Source: Planctomycetota bacterium (GTDB taxonomy: Bacteria > Planctomycetota > GCA-002687715). Taken from it: a DNA stretch of 43,357 bases. The position numbers and the translations under genes were made by a program. Numbering within the stretch: the first letter of the stretch is position 1; each line of letters starts with the position of its first letter. Positions 32,115 through 43,357 of the stretch are shown one piece after another. The DNA lies in contig SIAO01000019.1 in the NCBI GenBank assembly GCA_009691765.1, positions 1 through 43,357 on the forward strand, in the 5' to 3' direction. The notes beneath the pieces were generated by a model. It saw only the letters and a list, made by a program, of their open reading frames with translations, was not told the DNA's origin and ran no database searches.

Positions 32115-33278
32115 ATGCGCAGCTTCGGTGTCTCACTTGCGGTAGCGGCCTTTGTTGTGGGGGCGTGGATCCTCTTCAGCGAATCAGGGGCGCAGCACGC
32201 TGGCTCCCTGCCGGACTCCATTAAAGGCCGCCCACCGACGCAAGCGGTGCCGCCAAGTGTCGGTACCAACGCGGCGCTTGTTGATGCCATCGGTCTCGTA
32301 GCCAAGGGAGGCGACCTCGGCAGCGATCTGCGCGAGCGCGGCGTTGTAGGCGCGGCGATATTGGATTTGCTCCAGCGCACGCGAGGCATGGATGTTCGCG
32401 CGCTCGAGCGCAGTTTTGCGCAGAGCTACAACAGCATCTTGCTCGCCTGGGAAGAAGACCCTGCGCGCATCGATGCGGATGTCGCCGCCATTTTGCGAAC
32501 CTTCGATGAAGTTGCAGATCCGGCGTTTCGTTACGCGCTCTCTTGGTTGTTTGAGAAGACGAAGGACGACAGATTTGTGGACGCGCTGGTGACGGTGGCC
32601 AAGTTCGATCCGCAACGCGGGCTGCATGCCCTTGGCAATCTCGGCACTCAGGAAGCGCTGTTGCGCGTGCGCGCCCTGCTGCCGTTGCTCGAGGATTCCC
32701 CAGCACGCATTCTTGCGTTGCAGCGGCTCGCGGCCGCTAGTGCAGAGGGCGCGGCTTCGTTGCTGCGCACGTGGGCTTTGGCACGCGAGAAGCCCGACAT
32801 CGAGCGCATCGCTGCCGTTGAATCACTCGGCGTCATCGAGGGAGATGCGGAGGCCATGCGCGCCGCGTTGGAAATCGCCCTCGGTCCAGCCATACCGCTG
32901 CGCAACATGGGCGACCGGAGTTTGGATCATGAGCACGCCGATCTGCGTTCCGCAGCAGTGTTGGCGATCATGCGCCGCGGCGACATGAACGTGTTGCAAG
33001 ACATGTTGGCGCGTGCTGACGAGCCCGGCGCTGATTCAGGATTCCGCGCCATCGTGGATGCGCATGTGCATGCATTCCAAGGCAGCGACATCACACAACT
33101 GCTGATCGTTCGAGCGGGGCGGCGGCGGCGCGTGAGTTATGGCGAGGCCGCTTGGTTCAACAACCACGCCGTCGTTACTGATGTGCACCGCTTGCGTGAG
33201 ATCGAACCTCATGCGGCCGATGCGCGGACACGCGAGTTACTGCAAGCGGCGATCAGCACAGCGGCGACGCGGCAGTGA
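32115..33278 (+). CDS. Exported HEAT-repeat-like protein
   Basis: From ATG 32115 the 387-aa product begins with a hydrophobic segment (FGVSLAVAAFVVGAWILF) that is a signal peptide or membrane anchor. The rest is almost all alpha-helical with HEAT-like pairs (RFVDALVTVAKFDPQRGLHA, PARILALQRLAAASAEGAAS, IERIAAVESLGVIEGDAEA, HADLRSAAVLAIMRRGD). Such scaffolds bind other proteins; no specific role is evident. The frame is open to 32007 but that part crosses the motif cluster and lacks a ribosome binding site. It converges on purF with only three bases between the stops. Confidence 0.75.
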   Translation: MRSFGVSLAVAAFVVGAWILFSESGAQHAGSLPDSIKGRPPTQAVPPSVGTNAALVDAIGLVAKGGDLGSDLRERGVVGAAILDLLQRTRGMDVRALERSFAQSYNSILLAWEEDPARIDADVAAILRTFDEVADPAFRYALSWLFEKTKDDRFVDALVTVAKFDPQRGLHALGNLGTQEALLRVRALLPLLEDSPARILALQRLAAASAEGAASLLRTWALAREKPDIERIAAVESLGVIEGDAEAMRAALEIALGPAIPLRNMGDRSLDHEHADLRSAAVLAIMRRGDMNVLQDMLARADEPGADSGFRAIVDAHVHAFQGSDITQLLIVRAGRRRRVSYGEAAWFNNHAVVTDVHRLREIEPHAADARTRELLQAAISTAATRQ

Positions 33279-33281
33279 GCT

Positions 33282-34670
33282 TCAAGGGCAGTGCGTGGGC
33301 AGCGCACCGCGCGGCAGTGGCGTCGGATAGCGCCCGTTGAAGCACGCTGTGCAGAAGCGCTCCGCACCACCGTTCACGCACGAGACCAAGCCTTCGTATG
33401 AGAGGTAGCCGAGGCTGTCGACTCCGAGGTACTTCGCAATTTCTTCGACGCTGCGTGAGGCCGCGATGAGTTCCGTGCGTGTAGGAAAGTCGATGCCGTA
33501 AAAGCAGGGCCACATCACCGGCGGGCAAGAGATGCGGAAGTGGATTTCTCGCGCGCCAGCTTCACGCAAACTGCGGATGCGCCCGAGGCTTGTTGTGCCG
33601 CGCACGATGGAGTCGTCAACGACAACGACGCGTTGTCCGCCCACCACTTCAGGAACGGGTGCGAGTTTCAACAGCACGGCCGTGTTGCGTTGCTCGGCGT
33701 CTGGCGAGATGAATGTGCGCCCGACATAGTGGTTCTTCACAAACCCTTTGTCGAGCGGAATGCCAGACTCGCGCGAATATCCTTGTGCGGCTGACAGGCC
33801 CGATTCCGGCACAGGCACCACAATGTCGGCATCGACAGGAAACTCGCGTGCGAGTTGGCGCCCAAGCCGCGTGCGCACCAAATGCACGTTCTCACCAAAA
33901 ACTTTGCTGTCTGGGCGCGCGAAATAGACATGCTCGAAGATGCACTGCGCGCTCGGTGCAGGTTCGCACCAACGCTTGCTGACAAGCCCTGTGTCTGTGA
34001 TGGTCACATGCTCGCCAGGCTCTAAATCGCGCACGTGCTCAGCTCCGAACAAAGTGAAGGCGCACGTTTCCGAAGACACAAACCACGTCCCGTCTTTGCG
34101 CCCGAGTGAAAGCGGTCGAAATCCGTGGCGATCACGGACGGCGTGGATTTCGCCAGGCCGCAAAAACAGCAGTGAGAAGGCACCCTCCAAACGCAGCAAG
34201 GTGCGTTGTAGGTTCGCGCTGAAATCGGCGCTCGGTTCGCGAGCGAGGAGTGCGAGGATCGTTTCAGTGTCTGTAGAAGTGTGAAATGTTGCGCCGGCAG
34301 CTTCTGCTTCGCGCCGCAATTCGCGCTTGTTCACCAAGTCGCCGTTATGCGCCACGGCGACAGAACCTGTGCGGCAGTGCACGAGCAAGGGTTGCACGTT
34401 GCGTGGATCTGAGCCGCCAGAAGTTCCATAGCGCACATGGCCGATGGCCGCAGGATTGCGCAGCCCTTCTACTTGACCGCGAGAAAGCGCTTGAGTGACG
34501 AGGCCTTGCCCGCGCTCGCACAGCACTGTCTTGCTATCGGCAGAAGCGATACCCGCAGATTCTTGGCCGCGGTGCTGCAGCGCCTGCAAACCAGCGTGCA
34601 CCATGGCCGGCGCATTCCAATCGCCGTAGACGCCGAAGAGACCGCAGAAGTGCCGGATTTCAGCGCCCAC
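33282..34670 (-). CDS. purF: Amidophosphoribosyltransferase
   Basis: Commits PRPP to purine synthesis by replacing pyrophosphate with glutamine-derived amine. The N-terminal glutaminase has the nucleophile Cys exposed after removal of a short propeptide (RHFCGLFGVYG). Other blocks are HRGQESAGIA, GHVRYGTSG and HNGDLVN. The phosphoribosyltransferase motif is VVVVDDSIVRGTTS. Cysteines in FCTACFNG and RISCPPVMWPC mark the iron-sulphur type seen in Bacillus. GTG 34670 is chosen because GGAGG sits six bases upstream; ATG 34676 is directly against that site. It overlaps the end of the upstream TPR gene by 11 bases. Confidence 0.95.
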   Translation of the reverse strand: MGAEIRHFCGLFGVYGDWNAPAMVHAGLQALQHRGQESAGIASADSKTVLCERGQGLVTQALSRGQVEGLRNPAAIGHVRYGTSGGSDPRNVQPLLVHCRTGSVAVAHNGDLVNKRELRREAEAAGATFHTSTDTETILALLAREPSADFSANLQRTLLRLEGAFSLLFLRPGEIHAVRDRHGFRPLSLGRKDGTWFVSSETCAFTLFGAEHVRDLEPGEHVTITDTGLVSKRWCEPAPSAQCIFEHVYFARPDSKVFGENVHLVRTRLGRQLAREFPVDADIVVPVPESGLSAAQGYSRESGIPLDKGFVKNHYVGRTFISPDAEQRNTAVLLKLAPVPEVVGGQRVVVVDDSIVRGTTSLGRIRSLREAGAREIHFRISCPPVMWPCFYGIDFPTRTELIAASRSVEEIAKYLGVDSLGYLSYEGLVSCVNGGAERFCTACFNGRYPTPLPRGALPTHCP

Positions 34671-35205
34671 GAGCATCCTCCAGAGCGAGTGCGAGTTCGC
34701 GTTCGAGTTCGGCTTTGAAGGGGTTGTCTTTCCAACTGCGCAGCGCCGCGTTGGCGTGTTCGATGGCAGTGTGCGGATTCCCAGTACGGCGCTCGAGTGC
34801 AGCGAGGGTGACTCGGGCAAGAGGATCGGCGCTGTCACGATCAAGCATGTGCAAGAAGCGTTCCCGTGCTGCACCGTAATCGCGAGCGAGATAACGTGCA
34901 CGGCCTTGCAAGAACCATTGTTCACGCTCAGCGTGAGCGCGGCGCGTGCGGTTGGCAATGGCAAGACGCCAAGCATCGACGGCACCAAAGACAAAAGTCC
35001 CCACGGCGATGGCGCTCGCACATGCGAACACTGCATGCGACGGCAGCGGTAGCGGGACGATGCGACTCAGCAGCGCGAGATTGGCTGCGAAGACGAAGGT
35101 GATGAAAAGGAAGAAAGCGGAGCGCGCGCGGCCAAGGACCCACTGCGGCAGTCCCGGAATCGGCGCAAGGAGCAAGGGGAGGGGGTTTGGGCGTGCTGCG
35201 CTCAC
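34660..35205 (-). CDS. Membrane-anchored TPR-like protein
   Basis: The 181-aa protein has two hydrophobic segments (about residues 28-47 and 55-78), then a soluble C-terminal half (about 90-175) with two or three TPR-like helix pairs (QGRARYLARDYGAARERFLHML, DPLARVTLAALERRTGNPHTAI, EHANAALRSWKDNPFKAELE). The N-terminal PLLLAPIPGLPQWVLGRARSA recalls the PGLGH-GR start of the DUF6677-like protein at 5804-6262. Function unknown; probably a membrane scaffold. It sits between thiE and purF on the same strand and overlaps the purF start. Confidence 0.7.
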   Translation of the reverse strand: MSAARPNPLPLLLAPIPGLPQWVLGRARSAFFLFITFVFAANLALLSRIVPLPLPSHAVFACASAIAVGTFVFGAVDAWRLAIANRTRRAHAEREQWFLQGRARYLARDYGAARERFLHMLDRDSADPLARVTLAALERRTGNPHTAIEHANAALRSWKDNPFKAELERELALALEDARGR

Positions 35206-35247
35206 GGATTCAGAAATAGCATGAGCGCGCGTTTGCTGCGAGGTGGA

Positions 35248-37916
<2,669 letters not shown>

Positions 37917-37967
37917 TTATCACGCAGACGCAGGATGCGCGTCGGCTGCTGTGGAGCGGCGCGGACT

Positions 37968-39716
37968 CTAGAAAGCAGCCCAGTCGTAGTTCCCGGCGCC
38001 GTTGGGCATGAAGGTGATGTTGTTGATGCCGGTGTGCAGGCTGCCCCACGCGCCGAACGCGTAGGTCATGCCGAGGCCCGTTGGTCCCACATTGGGTCCG
38101 CCGACCGCGAATATCGTCGCTCCCAGATCGGTTGCGGCGCCACTGCCGGGAGCAAGCGTGCCAGCCCCACCTGTGCTGATTCCGAGGAACTGATTCGAGC
38201 TGGTTCCTACTGGTCCAGGCAGCGGCCCAACCGCGAGTCCGGTCAAGCCGTCGAACTGCACGGTGCCTGAAGAATCGATGATGAGGGCAAATGTGTTCGT
38301 CACCGTCGTGCCCCAGTAAATCATGTTGGTGTAGTCAACACGCACTGTGTTCGGATTCGGGGCAGAGAGCGTCACTGTGCTGCCAGCGGCGTAGTTCAAA
38401 TCGCACCATGCACCGAAGAAGGGGTTGGCTGATGTTGCAGCGAGCGTCGTCGCTGTGAAAGAGACATTCGGAGTTGTGCCAAACATGGCGCGACCGTTGC
38501 TAATGACGTGCAGCAGGGTTTGCATTGCGCCGTAGAACGGAACGCCCGTTGGGCCACAAAGCGGCGCGGCACCGAGCAAATGGGTCGTGGATGTGTCATC
38601 ACCGGTTGGGCCGGCCACGGAGGCGGCGCCGACCGTTCCGGTGAGTTGGCAGCCTTGCGAGAGTGCGAGTCCTCCGGGAGCTGTTGGATCGAGTGCGACC
38701 GTCTGTGCAGCTACGGTTCCCGGCGGAGTAGCGAACGGCACAACAAATGTTCCGGGTGATGGATAGAAAACTGGAAACGCACCACCGTTGATGAAGAACA
38801 GTGTGGGGCTGCCGAAAACCAGATTGAACACTGATCCATTGGGAAGGGTCATGCCACCTGCATTCGCGGCCACGAGAGGCCCGAATTGCACGCCAATCTC
38901 AAACGGGTTGCCGGGCGTCACTGCGAAAGTCGCCGACGAAATGGATCCGATGCACCGCGACACACTTGCGGGCTGATAGCTGGCGCCTACACCTCCGTTG
39001 ATGTCCATGATGCATCCCGGCACGTTGACTTGGTACATGGGCGTCGAGTTTGCGGGCAAATAGTCGATGCGAATGATGGGCGCGAACTCGTTGTTGGAGA
39101 ACGACCATGTCGCACTCGTGCAGTTGTTGAGCGTGCCGTAGCGATTGCCACCGACGGTGCCAGCAGCGCCGCTGGTGCCATCCATTTGCGGACCCCAAAT
39201 GACGGTGGGTGTACCGCATTTCGTGAGTTGCACGATCAAGTCTTTACCGAGAGTTGGATCGAAAGTGAAAGGAGTGGTGAGTCCGAGCGGGATCCAAGTG
39301 GCGGTGGGAAATCCCACGTTAGCTGGCACAGCGGGACTGGTCCAAGGTCCGGTGCGGACCATGGAAGCGTCGATGCCCATGTTGGCCGCGTAATTCGTGT
39401 TGTGTGAACCCACGGTGTAGTTGTTGTTGGAACTGGCGAGCGTGGCCGTCAGATTGGCGAAACTAAACGCGTTGACGGCGTTAGCTGATGACGCTGCGCG
39501 CACATAGATCTCGCTGATGAGGATCTGATAGGTGGCGCTGAACTGAGCGGAGTCGTAGACCCACTGCCATTTCTGGTCGGGCGTGTTGTTGATGAGATAA
39601 GGCGTCGAGGATGGGCCATCCACAGCGTCGAAGCCGGCCGGCAGAGTCTGACTGAGCTGCGCCGGCGCGAGGGAGGAAGCGAAGCAGATGATGGCCGTGA
39701 GATACAAAGTGCGCAT
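37968..39716 (-). CDS. Large secreted protein of unknown function
   Basis: From ATG 39716 (CGGAG six bases upstream) the 582-aa product begins with a signal peptide (RTLYLTAIICFASSLAPAQ). The mature part is rich in Gly, Thr, Asn, Ala and Pro with few charged residues and eight or so cysteines, some perhaps paired (PGCIMDINGG, SVSRCIG, QGCQLTG, PLCGPTG, AWCDLNYA). It reads as all-beta with low-complexity loops. No domain or anchor motif is recognised. Similar secreted proteins are common in planctomycetes. The neighbouring genes ligA (60 bases) and the glycosyltransferase (109 bases) are on the same strand but seem unrelated. Confidence 0.8.
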   Translation of the reverse strand: MRTLYLTAIICFASSLAPAQLSQTLPAGFDAVDGPSSTPYLINNTPDQKWQWVYDSAQFSATYQILISEIYVRAASSANAVNAFSFANLTATLASSNNNYTVGSHNTNYAANMGIDASMVRTGPWTSPAVPANVGFPTATWIPLGLTTPFTFDPTLGKDLIVQLTKCGTPTVIWGPQMDGTSGAAGTVGGNRYGTLNNCTSATWSFSNNEFAPIIRIDYLPANSTPMYQVNVPGCIMDINGGVGASYQPASVSRCIGSISSATFAVTPGNPFEIGVQFGPLVAANAGGMTLPNGSVFNLVFGSPTLFFINGGAFPVFYPSPGTFVVPFATPPGTVAAQTVALDPTAPGGLALSQGCQLTGTVGAASVAGPTGDDTSTTHLLGAAPLCGPTGVPFYGAMQTLLHVISNGRAMFGTTPNVSFTATTLAATSANPFFGAWCDLNYAAGSTVTLSAPNPNTVRVDYTNMIYWGTTVTNTFALIIDSSGTVQFDGLTGLAVGPLPGPVGTSSNQFLGISTGGAGTLAPGSGAATDLGATIFAVGGPNVGPTGLGMTYAFGAWGSLHTGINNITFMPNGAGNYDWAAF

Positions 39717-39825
39717 GGCGAACTCCGGGTAATGCAAGAGAGAATCCAAGGAATGACCGCATCAGATTAGAGCAGGCCAATGCCTAATGCAAAGGATTTG
39801 CCGCTGGTGCGCGGTTTGGCCGAAG

Positions 39826-41394
39826 TCAGGAAGTGGCGAGTCTCGGGGTAGGCGCGGGCTTGACCGAACGCTTGGTTTCCAGTGCGGAACCGAACACAAC
39901 CTGCCAATATCCGAAGAAGAAGAGCCCGCAGAAGGGCAAAGAGGTCCACAGGCCTTCCCTAAGGGCATAGGCGAGCACAGCGGAGGAATAGAGCGCGCCG
40001 AGAACCTCGGCATACAGAATCACGGATTTGGCGCCCAAATAACGCCCGGTGGCGCAGCGGCCTTTGGGCGTGCGCACAAAGGCGCTGGTGTGGCCACACA
40101 GGGCTTCGATCACGGCGCGAGTCTGATTCATGGCGAGTCCGGTGCCCAATGCGAGCAACCCAGGAATCAGCAACAGATCGCTCGAGAGTTTTCGCCCGCG
40201 GGCGTGCAGTGTGGCGAGGAGGAATATGACCACCGAACCGGTCACCGCGAGGAACATTCCGAGATCGAGCCAGAAGCCAAGCCATCCGTCCGCGATGCGC
40301 GCGCGCAACATCAGCATCGGCAGCATGAAGATGAAGACAGGAACAGCCACGAGGTAGCAGAGGTTGCTGGTGAGGTGGAAGAACGCTTCCTTGCGTACCG
40401 ACCACGGTTGACGTGCGCGGAGCACAGTGGTCAGCAATTTGCGCATCACTTGGATGGAGCCCTTGGCCCAGCGATGTTGCTGCGTCTTGAACGCGTTCAT
40501 GCTTTCCGGCAATTCTGCCGGGCACACCACATCGTCGCGATAAACAAAACGCCAGCCGCGCAGTTGTGCGCGGTAGGAGAGATCAAGATCTTCCGTGAGC
40601 GTTTCATGGTGCCAGCCGCCAGCGTCCGCAATGGCGGCTTTGCGCCAAATACCAGCTGTGCCGTTGAAATTGAAGAACAGGCCATGACGCGAGCGCGCCA
40701 CATGTTCGACGCGGAAATGGCCATCGAGCATCAGTGCTTGCAAGCGTGTGAGCAGATTGTGGTTTTCGTTCAGGTGACCCCAGCGGCTTTGCACCACGGC
40801 AACCGTCGGATCCGTGAAGTGGTCCATGGTGCGGCGCAAGAAATCTGTCGGTGGAACAAAGTCTGCATCGAAGATGGCCACGAAAGGGTGATGCGCGACT
40901 TTGAGGCCGGCTTCGAGAGCGCCAGCCTTGAAACCGGTGCGATCGCTGCGGTGCAGCAAGATGATGTCTGTGCCTTCGGACTTCAGGCGGGCCACCAGAG
41001 CACGCGCGATGGACGTGGTTTCGTCCGTGCTGTCATCGAGCACCTGAATCTGCAAACGCTCGCTGGGCCAATCTATGGCCGCTGCTGCCAAGATCACGCG
41101 TTCGACGACGCTGGATTCGTTGAACAGCGGCAGTTGCACCGTCACTCCGGGTACATCTGCTGCCGAGAAGGCGGTTGGCGTCGCGGGGGGCGAGTTCCGC
41201 GCGCTCCACCAGCGGCGCACGAGGCTGAAGCGGTGCCCGCCGTAGAAGGACAAAGCCACCAACATCGTCGCGTAGAGCGCCACAAGGATGCCCATGACCC
41301 ACGTTGAGCCGTCGTCGCCCAAGACTGCATGTTGCAGCAGGCTGTTTTCGAAAAGAAACGCTGGGTGAGGGATCATCTTGGTCAACGGCGCCAT
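39826..41394 (-). CDS. Membrane glycosyltransferase family 2, CslA/cellulose synthase-like
   Basis: The 522-aa protein has one N-terminal helix (about 32-52), a cytoplasmic GT-A domain and four to five C-terminal helices (about 345-505). Catalytic landmarks of processive beta-glycosyltransferases are present: QVLDDSTD, FDADFVPP (DxD-like), LTEDLDLS (TED, catalytic base) and QQHRWAKG (QxxRW). The block GRxHGLFFNFNGTAGIWR-like and the region SRWGHLNENHNLLTRLQA resemble glucomannan mannan-synthase-like and other CslA enzymes rather than BcsA; there is no PilZ domain. The product polysaccharide cannot be told. No partner polysaccharide genes lie nearby. The start may be ATG 41394 or 41376; neither has a clear ribosome binding site. 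Confidence 0.9.
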   Translation of the reverse strand: MAPLTKMIPHPAFLFENSLLQHAVLGDDGSTWVMGILVALYATMLVALSFYGGHRFSLVRRWWSARNSPPATPTAFSAADVPGVTVQLPLFNESSVVERVILAAAAIDWPSERLQIQVLDDSTDETTSIARALVARLKSEGTDIILLHRSDRTGFKAGALEAGLKVAHHPFVAIFDADFVPPTDFLRRTMDHFTDPTVAVVQSRWGHLNENHNLLTRLQALMLDGHFRVEHVARSRHGLFFNFNGTAGIWRKAAIADAGGWHHETLTEDLDLSYRAQLRGWRFVYRDDVVCPAELPESMNAFKTQQHRWAKGSIQVMRKLLTTVLRARQPWSVRKEAFFHLTSNLCYLVAVPVFIFMLPMLMLRARIADGWLGFWLDLGMFLAVTGSVVIFLLATLHARGRKLSSDLLLIPGLLALGTGLAMNQTRAVIEALCGHTSAFVRTPKGRCATGRYLGAKSVILYAEVLGALYSSAVLAYALREGLWTSLPFCGLFFFGYWQVVFGSALETKRSVKPAPTPRLATS

Positions 41395-41426
41395 TGCCGA
41401 GGCGCGGCGGGATTATAGGGTTGCGA

Positions 41427-41444
41427 GGCGTTTCTCCAAACGCC
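41427..41444 (+). promoter_or_regulatory. Hairpin covering the queA ribosome binding region
   Basis: GGCGTTT (41427-41433) and AAACGCC (41438-41444) form a perfect 7-bp stem with a CTCC loop, ending three bases before the queA ATG. The only purine-rich candidate ribosome binding site (GAGG, 41425-41428) runs into the stem. Folding would therefore hinder initiation. No ligand or protein is known. Confidence 0.45.
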
Positions 41445-41447
41445 TAT

Positions 41448-42533
41448 ATGCCAATCATGGACGATCTTCTGGAACTGCTTGCATCCTATGACTATGCGCT
41501 CCCAGAAGAGCGCATCGCGCAGGAGCCTTGCGCAGAGCGTTCCGAAGCGAGGATGTTGCTCGTGCCGGGCGGCCACGAAGCGCTGGGTGATGCGTCCGTG
41601 ACGGATTTGCCCGGGCTTCTTCGTGAAGGCGATCTCCTTGTGTTCAACGACACGCGAGTGCGTGCTGCGCGCCTCGAAGGAGTGCGTTGCAGTAGTGGCG
41701 GCCGTGCCGAGCTCTTGGTGTTGGATCACGATCAGCAGACCATGCGCGCATTGCTGAAGACGCGCGGCACACCGGTCATCGGCGAGCGTTTCGAATTCGC
41801 TGAGGGTGCTTTGATCTTGAAGCATGTGCGTGAGCTTGGTGATGGCCTGCATGAGCTCGGGCATGTATTGGGAGACGAACTCGCCGCGCTTCTCGAAGTG
41901 AGCGGACGCATGCCTTTGCCGCCGTACATTCGGCGCGCGCGTCACGCGGACCCGCGCGATGCTATGGATCGGGAGCGCTATCAAACGCTCTTTGCGCAGG
42001 TGGCCGGTGCGGCAGCCGCTCCCACCGCTGGATTGCATTTCACGCCGACGCTACTGCAGCGCTGCACTGCGGCTGGAGTGCAGCACGCGTTCGTGACATT
42101 GCATGTGGGCCTTGGCACTTTCAAGCCGATCACAGCGGAGCGGCTCGCTGACCATCTGATGCACGAAGAGGTTTACACCGTTCCCCAAGAAACAGTTCGC
42201 GCAGTGGATGCGTGCCGTGCTCGAGGTGGGCGCGTGATTCCCGTGGGCACCACCGCGCTGCGAGCCCTTGAGGCTGCATCTGCGAATCCTGTTGGGTTGA
42301 CCGCACACAGCGGCAGCACGCGCTTGTTCATCCGGCCTGGATACGAGTTTCGTTGTGCTGATCTCTTGTTCACCAACTTTCATGCACCACGCAGCACGCT
42401 GCTGGTTCTGGTCTCCGCCTATTGTGGGCGCGAACGCATTCGCGCGGCGTACGAACATGCTTTGGCCAACGCCTATCGTTTCCTTTCCTATGGAGATGCG
42501 TGCTTGCTGAGTCCAACAACGGCAGGGCGTTGA
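41448..42533 (+). CDS. queA: tRNA preQ1(34) S-adenosylmethionine ribosyltransferase-isomerase
   Basis: QueA transfers the ribosyl part of S-adenosylmethionine to preQ1 in tRNA, forming epoxyqueuosine in the wobble position. The 361-aa protein starts at ATG 41448 (or 41457) and shows YALPEERIAQEPCAERSEARM, DLLVFNDTRVRAARL, MPLPPYIRRA, AAPTAGLHFT, HVGLGTFKPI, PVGTTALRALEAA and FLSYGDACLL, all family blocks. The frame is open to 41304 but that part is antisense to the glycosyltransferase. Only 53 bases separate it from the divergent glycosyltransferase start. Confidence 0.95.
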   Translation: MPIMDDLLELLASYDYALPEERIAQEPCAERSEARMLLVPGGHEALGDASVTDLPGLLREGDLLVFNDTRVRAARLEGVRCSSGGRAELLVLDHDQQTMRALLKTRGTPVIGERFEFAEGALILKHVRELGDGLHELGHVLGDELAALLEVSGRMPLPPYIRRARHADPRDAMDRERYQTLFAQVAGAAAAPTAGLHFTPTLLQRCTAAGVQHAFVTLHVGLGTFKPITAERLADHLMHEEVYTVPQETVRAVDACRARGGRVIPVGTTALRALEAASANPVGLTAHSGSTRLFIRPGYEFRCADLLFTNFHAPRSTLLVLVSAYCGRERIRAAYEHALANAYRFLSYGDACLLSPTTAGR

Positions 42534-42557
42534 TCGTCTTGTCACAAAACGCGCCAA

Positions 42558-42585
42558 ACCTCGGCGCCTTGTGGCGCGCCGAGGT
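42558..42585. terminator. Bidirectional terminator-like hairpin
   Basis: ACCTCGGCGC (42558-42567) and GCGCCGAGGT (42576-42585) form a perfect 10-bp stem with an eight-base loop, between the convergent queA and the secreted-protein gene. The T-run on the plus side is poor (CTGGGTTGG). It most likely ends transcription from both sides. Confidence 0.6.
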
Positions 42586-42619
42586 CTGGGTTGGCATCAA
42601 GAGATGCGCGAAACAGGAA

Positions 42620-43357
42620 TCAGAGGTCAAGGACTGCTGCGTTGCCTGCTGAAGGATCGACACCCAACATGCCGGTCACGGTACCACCACTGAGGAAGGT
42701 GACGGTGATGGTGGCGCCGATGTAGGCGTTTCCGGTTGTGTTCTGCACCGTGAACGAGTCGCAGTCGAATGCGAATACATCTGTGGCTGCTTCAAAGCTG
42801 GTGAAGTTGAATTGCAGGCCGGTGTTGCCCGTCAATGTTCCGCTAACCAATATACCGAGACCTGCATAACCCATGGCGTTGACCGAGGTGTCGAGGCCAC
42901 ACATGACATTCGAACCCAGACGATAGCTGGTGCCTGTCGCAAGAGTTCCGCCAGAGTTTAGGAGGCCGACGGGGTAGAAGCCACCCGCTGTGCCGCCATT
43001 AGTGATGCAGGTGGTGGCATCGACCACGACTTGCGTGATCGGATCAAGCCCGGTGTTCCAGATTTCCCAGAAGGTGGAAACTTGGATGGCGCCATTGCCG
43101 CGTGCTTCGACGTGGCAGTGCGCACCAGGGTTCACCGTTGCGGGGTCCGAGTACACAAAGGTCCCGCGGTTAGAGATGCCGAGGTTGGATGGGTACGCCG
43201 GATCTGGCGCAATCCACTGCATCTCGATGGAATCACCATGCTGGAACAGCCCGCCGGGCAAGGTGAAGGTCGATGGTGAGGTGATGTTGTACAGGTGCGG
43301 CAATGGCACTACTAGCATTGCAAGACCCGGAATCCCTCCGAGTCCGAGGCCGTCCGG
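42620..43357 (-). CDS. Secreted-type protein of unknown function, 5'-partial
   Basis: The frame is open from the stop at 42620 to the right edge of the window, so the start probably lies outside. ATG 43318 exists, but no signal peptide follows it, while the sequence looks exported. The visible 245 residues are rich in Gly, Thr, Asn and Val with few charges and paired cysteines (ATTCITNGG, NVMCGLDT, AFDCDSFTV), predicted all-beta. The final ten residues (PSAGNAAVLDL) are not a known sorting signal. In composition it is like the secreted protein at 37968-39716. Function unknown. Confidence 0.65.
   Translation of the reverse strand, partial: PDGLGLGGIPGLAMLVVPLPHLYNITSPSTFTLPGGLFQHGDSIEMQWIAPDPAYPSNLGISNRGTFVYSDPATVNPGAHCHVEARGNGAIQVSTFWEIWNTGLDPITQVVVDATTCITNGGTAGGFYPVGLLNSGGTLATGTSYRLGSNVMCGLDTSVNAMGYAGLGILVSGTLTGNTGLQFNFTSFEAATDVFAFDCDSFTVQNTTGNAYIGATITVTFLSGGTVTGMLGVDPSAGNAAVLDL

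Noticed and set aside
33279..33310. Terminator between the HEAT gene and purF
   Set aside because: The stops are three bases apart and only a weak GTGCG/CGCAC stem lies inside the purF end, without a T-run.
39787..41307. 506-codon plus-strand open frame
   Set aside because: Antisense to the glycosyltransferase, which has all catalytic motifs; the plus frame has no recognisable domain.
41395..41447. preQ1 riboswitch before queA
   Set aside because: The gap is only 53 bases and lacks the conserved preQ1 aptamer sequence; only a simple hairpin is present.

Overview
The window reads as a chromosomal segment of a GC-rich (about 60% by eye), motile, Gram-negative-type bacterium. The best guess is a member of the Planctomycetota. 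Support for that is circumstantial: HEAT-repeat exported proteins, a four-helix small protein resembling DUF6677, large Gly/Thr/Asn-rich secreted proteins without known domains, and a spermidine-synthase-like polytopic membrane protein. No rRNA, tRNA or CRISPR array was found, so the assignment is an inference. Almost all of the DNA is coding and most genes are conserved housekeeping genes.

Layout. Bases 1-800 hold the 3' end of a broken IS91-family transposase. From 879 to 5816 the plus strand carries aroB, a short flagellin with its own candidate promoter and strong terminator, a secreted unknown and dprA. The tail of dprA runs antisense through a small membrane-protein gene (5601-5807). 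Bases 5804-7835 hold a divergent pair: a DUF6677-like membrane protein on the minus strand, and a thioesterase plus a HEAT lipoprotein on the plus strand. Bases 7849-12910 form a minus-strand run: MazG-like hydrolase, priA and a spermidine-synthase-like membrane protein. Plus-strand sseB-like and serB follow (13010-14958).

From 31883 down to 14926 there is an unbroken minus-strand run of 19 genes, many overlapping by 4 bases. In transcription order: response regulator, groES, groEL, tpiA, secG, pyrE, yicC, gmk, rpoZ, coaC, coaB, dut, ftsK, a motorless FtsK-like gene, rimO, pgsA, pgpA, a SpoIIE-type phosphatase and gph. It joins chaperonin, nucleotide and CoA synthesis, chromosome segregation and phosphatidylglycerol synthesis. 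A terminator between groEL and tpiA shows it is at least two transcripts.

At 32115-33278 lies a plus-strand HEAT protein, convergent with a minus-strand ligA-thiE-TPR-purF operon (37907 down to 33282). The right end holds two large secreted proteins of unknown function, a processive GT2 glycosyltransferase and queA; the last gene runs off the window.

The most notable points are: (1) a second FtsK-like protein keeping the membrane anchor and the C-terminal gamma-like DNA-reading domain but lacking the ATPase motor, next to full ftsK; (2) coaC and coaB in one reading frame, separated by one TAA inside a perfect 17-bp AT-rich palindrome; (3) a SpoIIE/PP2C protein with altered metal-site residues; (4) dprA reading about 210 bases antisense through a membrane-protein gene; (5) a response regulator directly ahead of groESL with no CIRCE element.
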